This document shows, one piece after another, positions 63,726 through 64,000 of a stretch of 64,000 nucleotides of DNA (positions are counted from its first letter, which is position 1; the number at the start of each line of letters is the position of its first letter). The stretch comes from Phascolarctos cinereus (Eukaryota; Chordata; Mammalia; Diprotodontia; Phascolarctidae): positions 11,952,001 to 12,016,000 of the forward strand of contig NW_018343964.1 in assembly GCF_002099425.1 (NCBI RefSeq), written 5' to 3'. The translations under genes and the position numbers were made by a program. Below the pieces are notes generated by a model that ran no database searches, was not told the DNA's origin, and was given only the letters and a program-made list of their open reading frames with translations.

Positions 63726-64000
63726 AAAACTGTGATGGGGAAAGTAAAGATGTGGAAGGGATAACTGTACATGCAAAAGGCATTGATCTTAAAGAGAGGA
63801 TGGATAGAGACAACTTATAGGTCTTCCAGAAGGAACATGACAGATTAAAAACCTTAACAGTATAACGCAAAAAAAAAAAAATTATATGAAACTGCCCAGA
63901 ACTTCTGAACAGAGAAAACACAATGCCAATTAAAAGAATCTACAAATTGCCTTCAGAATAAATAAAAAACCTGTGCTATAACCTTTAAGACATATAGTGG

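Overview
The window is vertebrate genomic DNA, almost certainly marsupial. The coding exons are mammalian. The interspersed repeats are CORE/MIR-type SINEs, tRNA-headed SINEs with an RTE/BovB-like 3' tail, L2, CR1/L3-like LINEs, marsupial-type L1 3' ends, half-L1 (HAL1) copies and hAT-type DNA elements. No Alu, B1 or other eutherian-specific repeat was recognised, and no retrovirus-like element was seen. The species cannot be fixed from the sequence alone.

Two host genes lie tail to tail, in the order known from human 1q42. On the + strand is TMEM63A (OSCA/TMEM63 mechanosensitive cation channel). All 22 coding exons can be read from the ATG at 2160 to the TGA at 35141, giving 806 residues (human 807), with every splice phase consistent. 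On the - strand is EPHX1 (microsomal epoxide hydrolase). Eight coding exons run from the ATG at 55877 down to the TGA at 40298. The catalytic Asp, Glu and His are all present, but the third coding exon (50729-50955) is one base short and shifts the frame, so this copy as written would not make a full protein.

Layout: 1-2157, presumed 5' intron or flank of TMEM63A (CR1/L3, SINE, hAT-like); 2158-35141, TMEM63A exons and repeat-filled introns; 35142 to about 36085, probable 3' UTR; about 36.1-39.6 kb, convergent intergenic region; 39.6-55.9 kb, EPHX1, whose 6-kb last-but-one intron (41009-47037) holds an almost full-length antisense L2 with a HAL1, a long-inverted-repeat DNA element and a MIR inserted in it; 55.9-64 kb, 5' flank or 5'-UTR intron of EPHX1, with a multiply interrupted CR1/L3 element and an L1 3' end.

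The two proteins are not known to work together. TMEM63A is a multi-pass membrane channel, and EPHX1 is an ER-anchored detoxification enzyme. No new gene system was found. The notable points are the EPHX1 frameshift, a tandem splice acceptor in the last TMEM63A exon, and several well-dated repeat nests.
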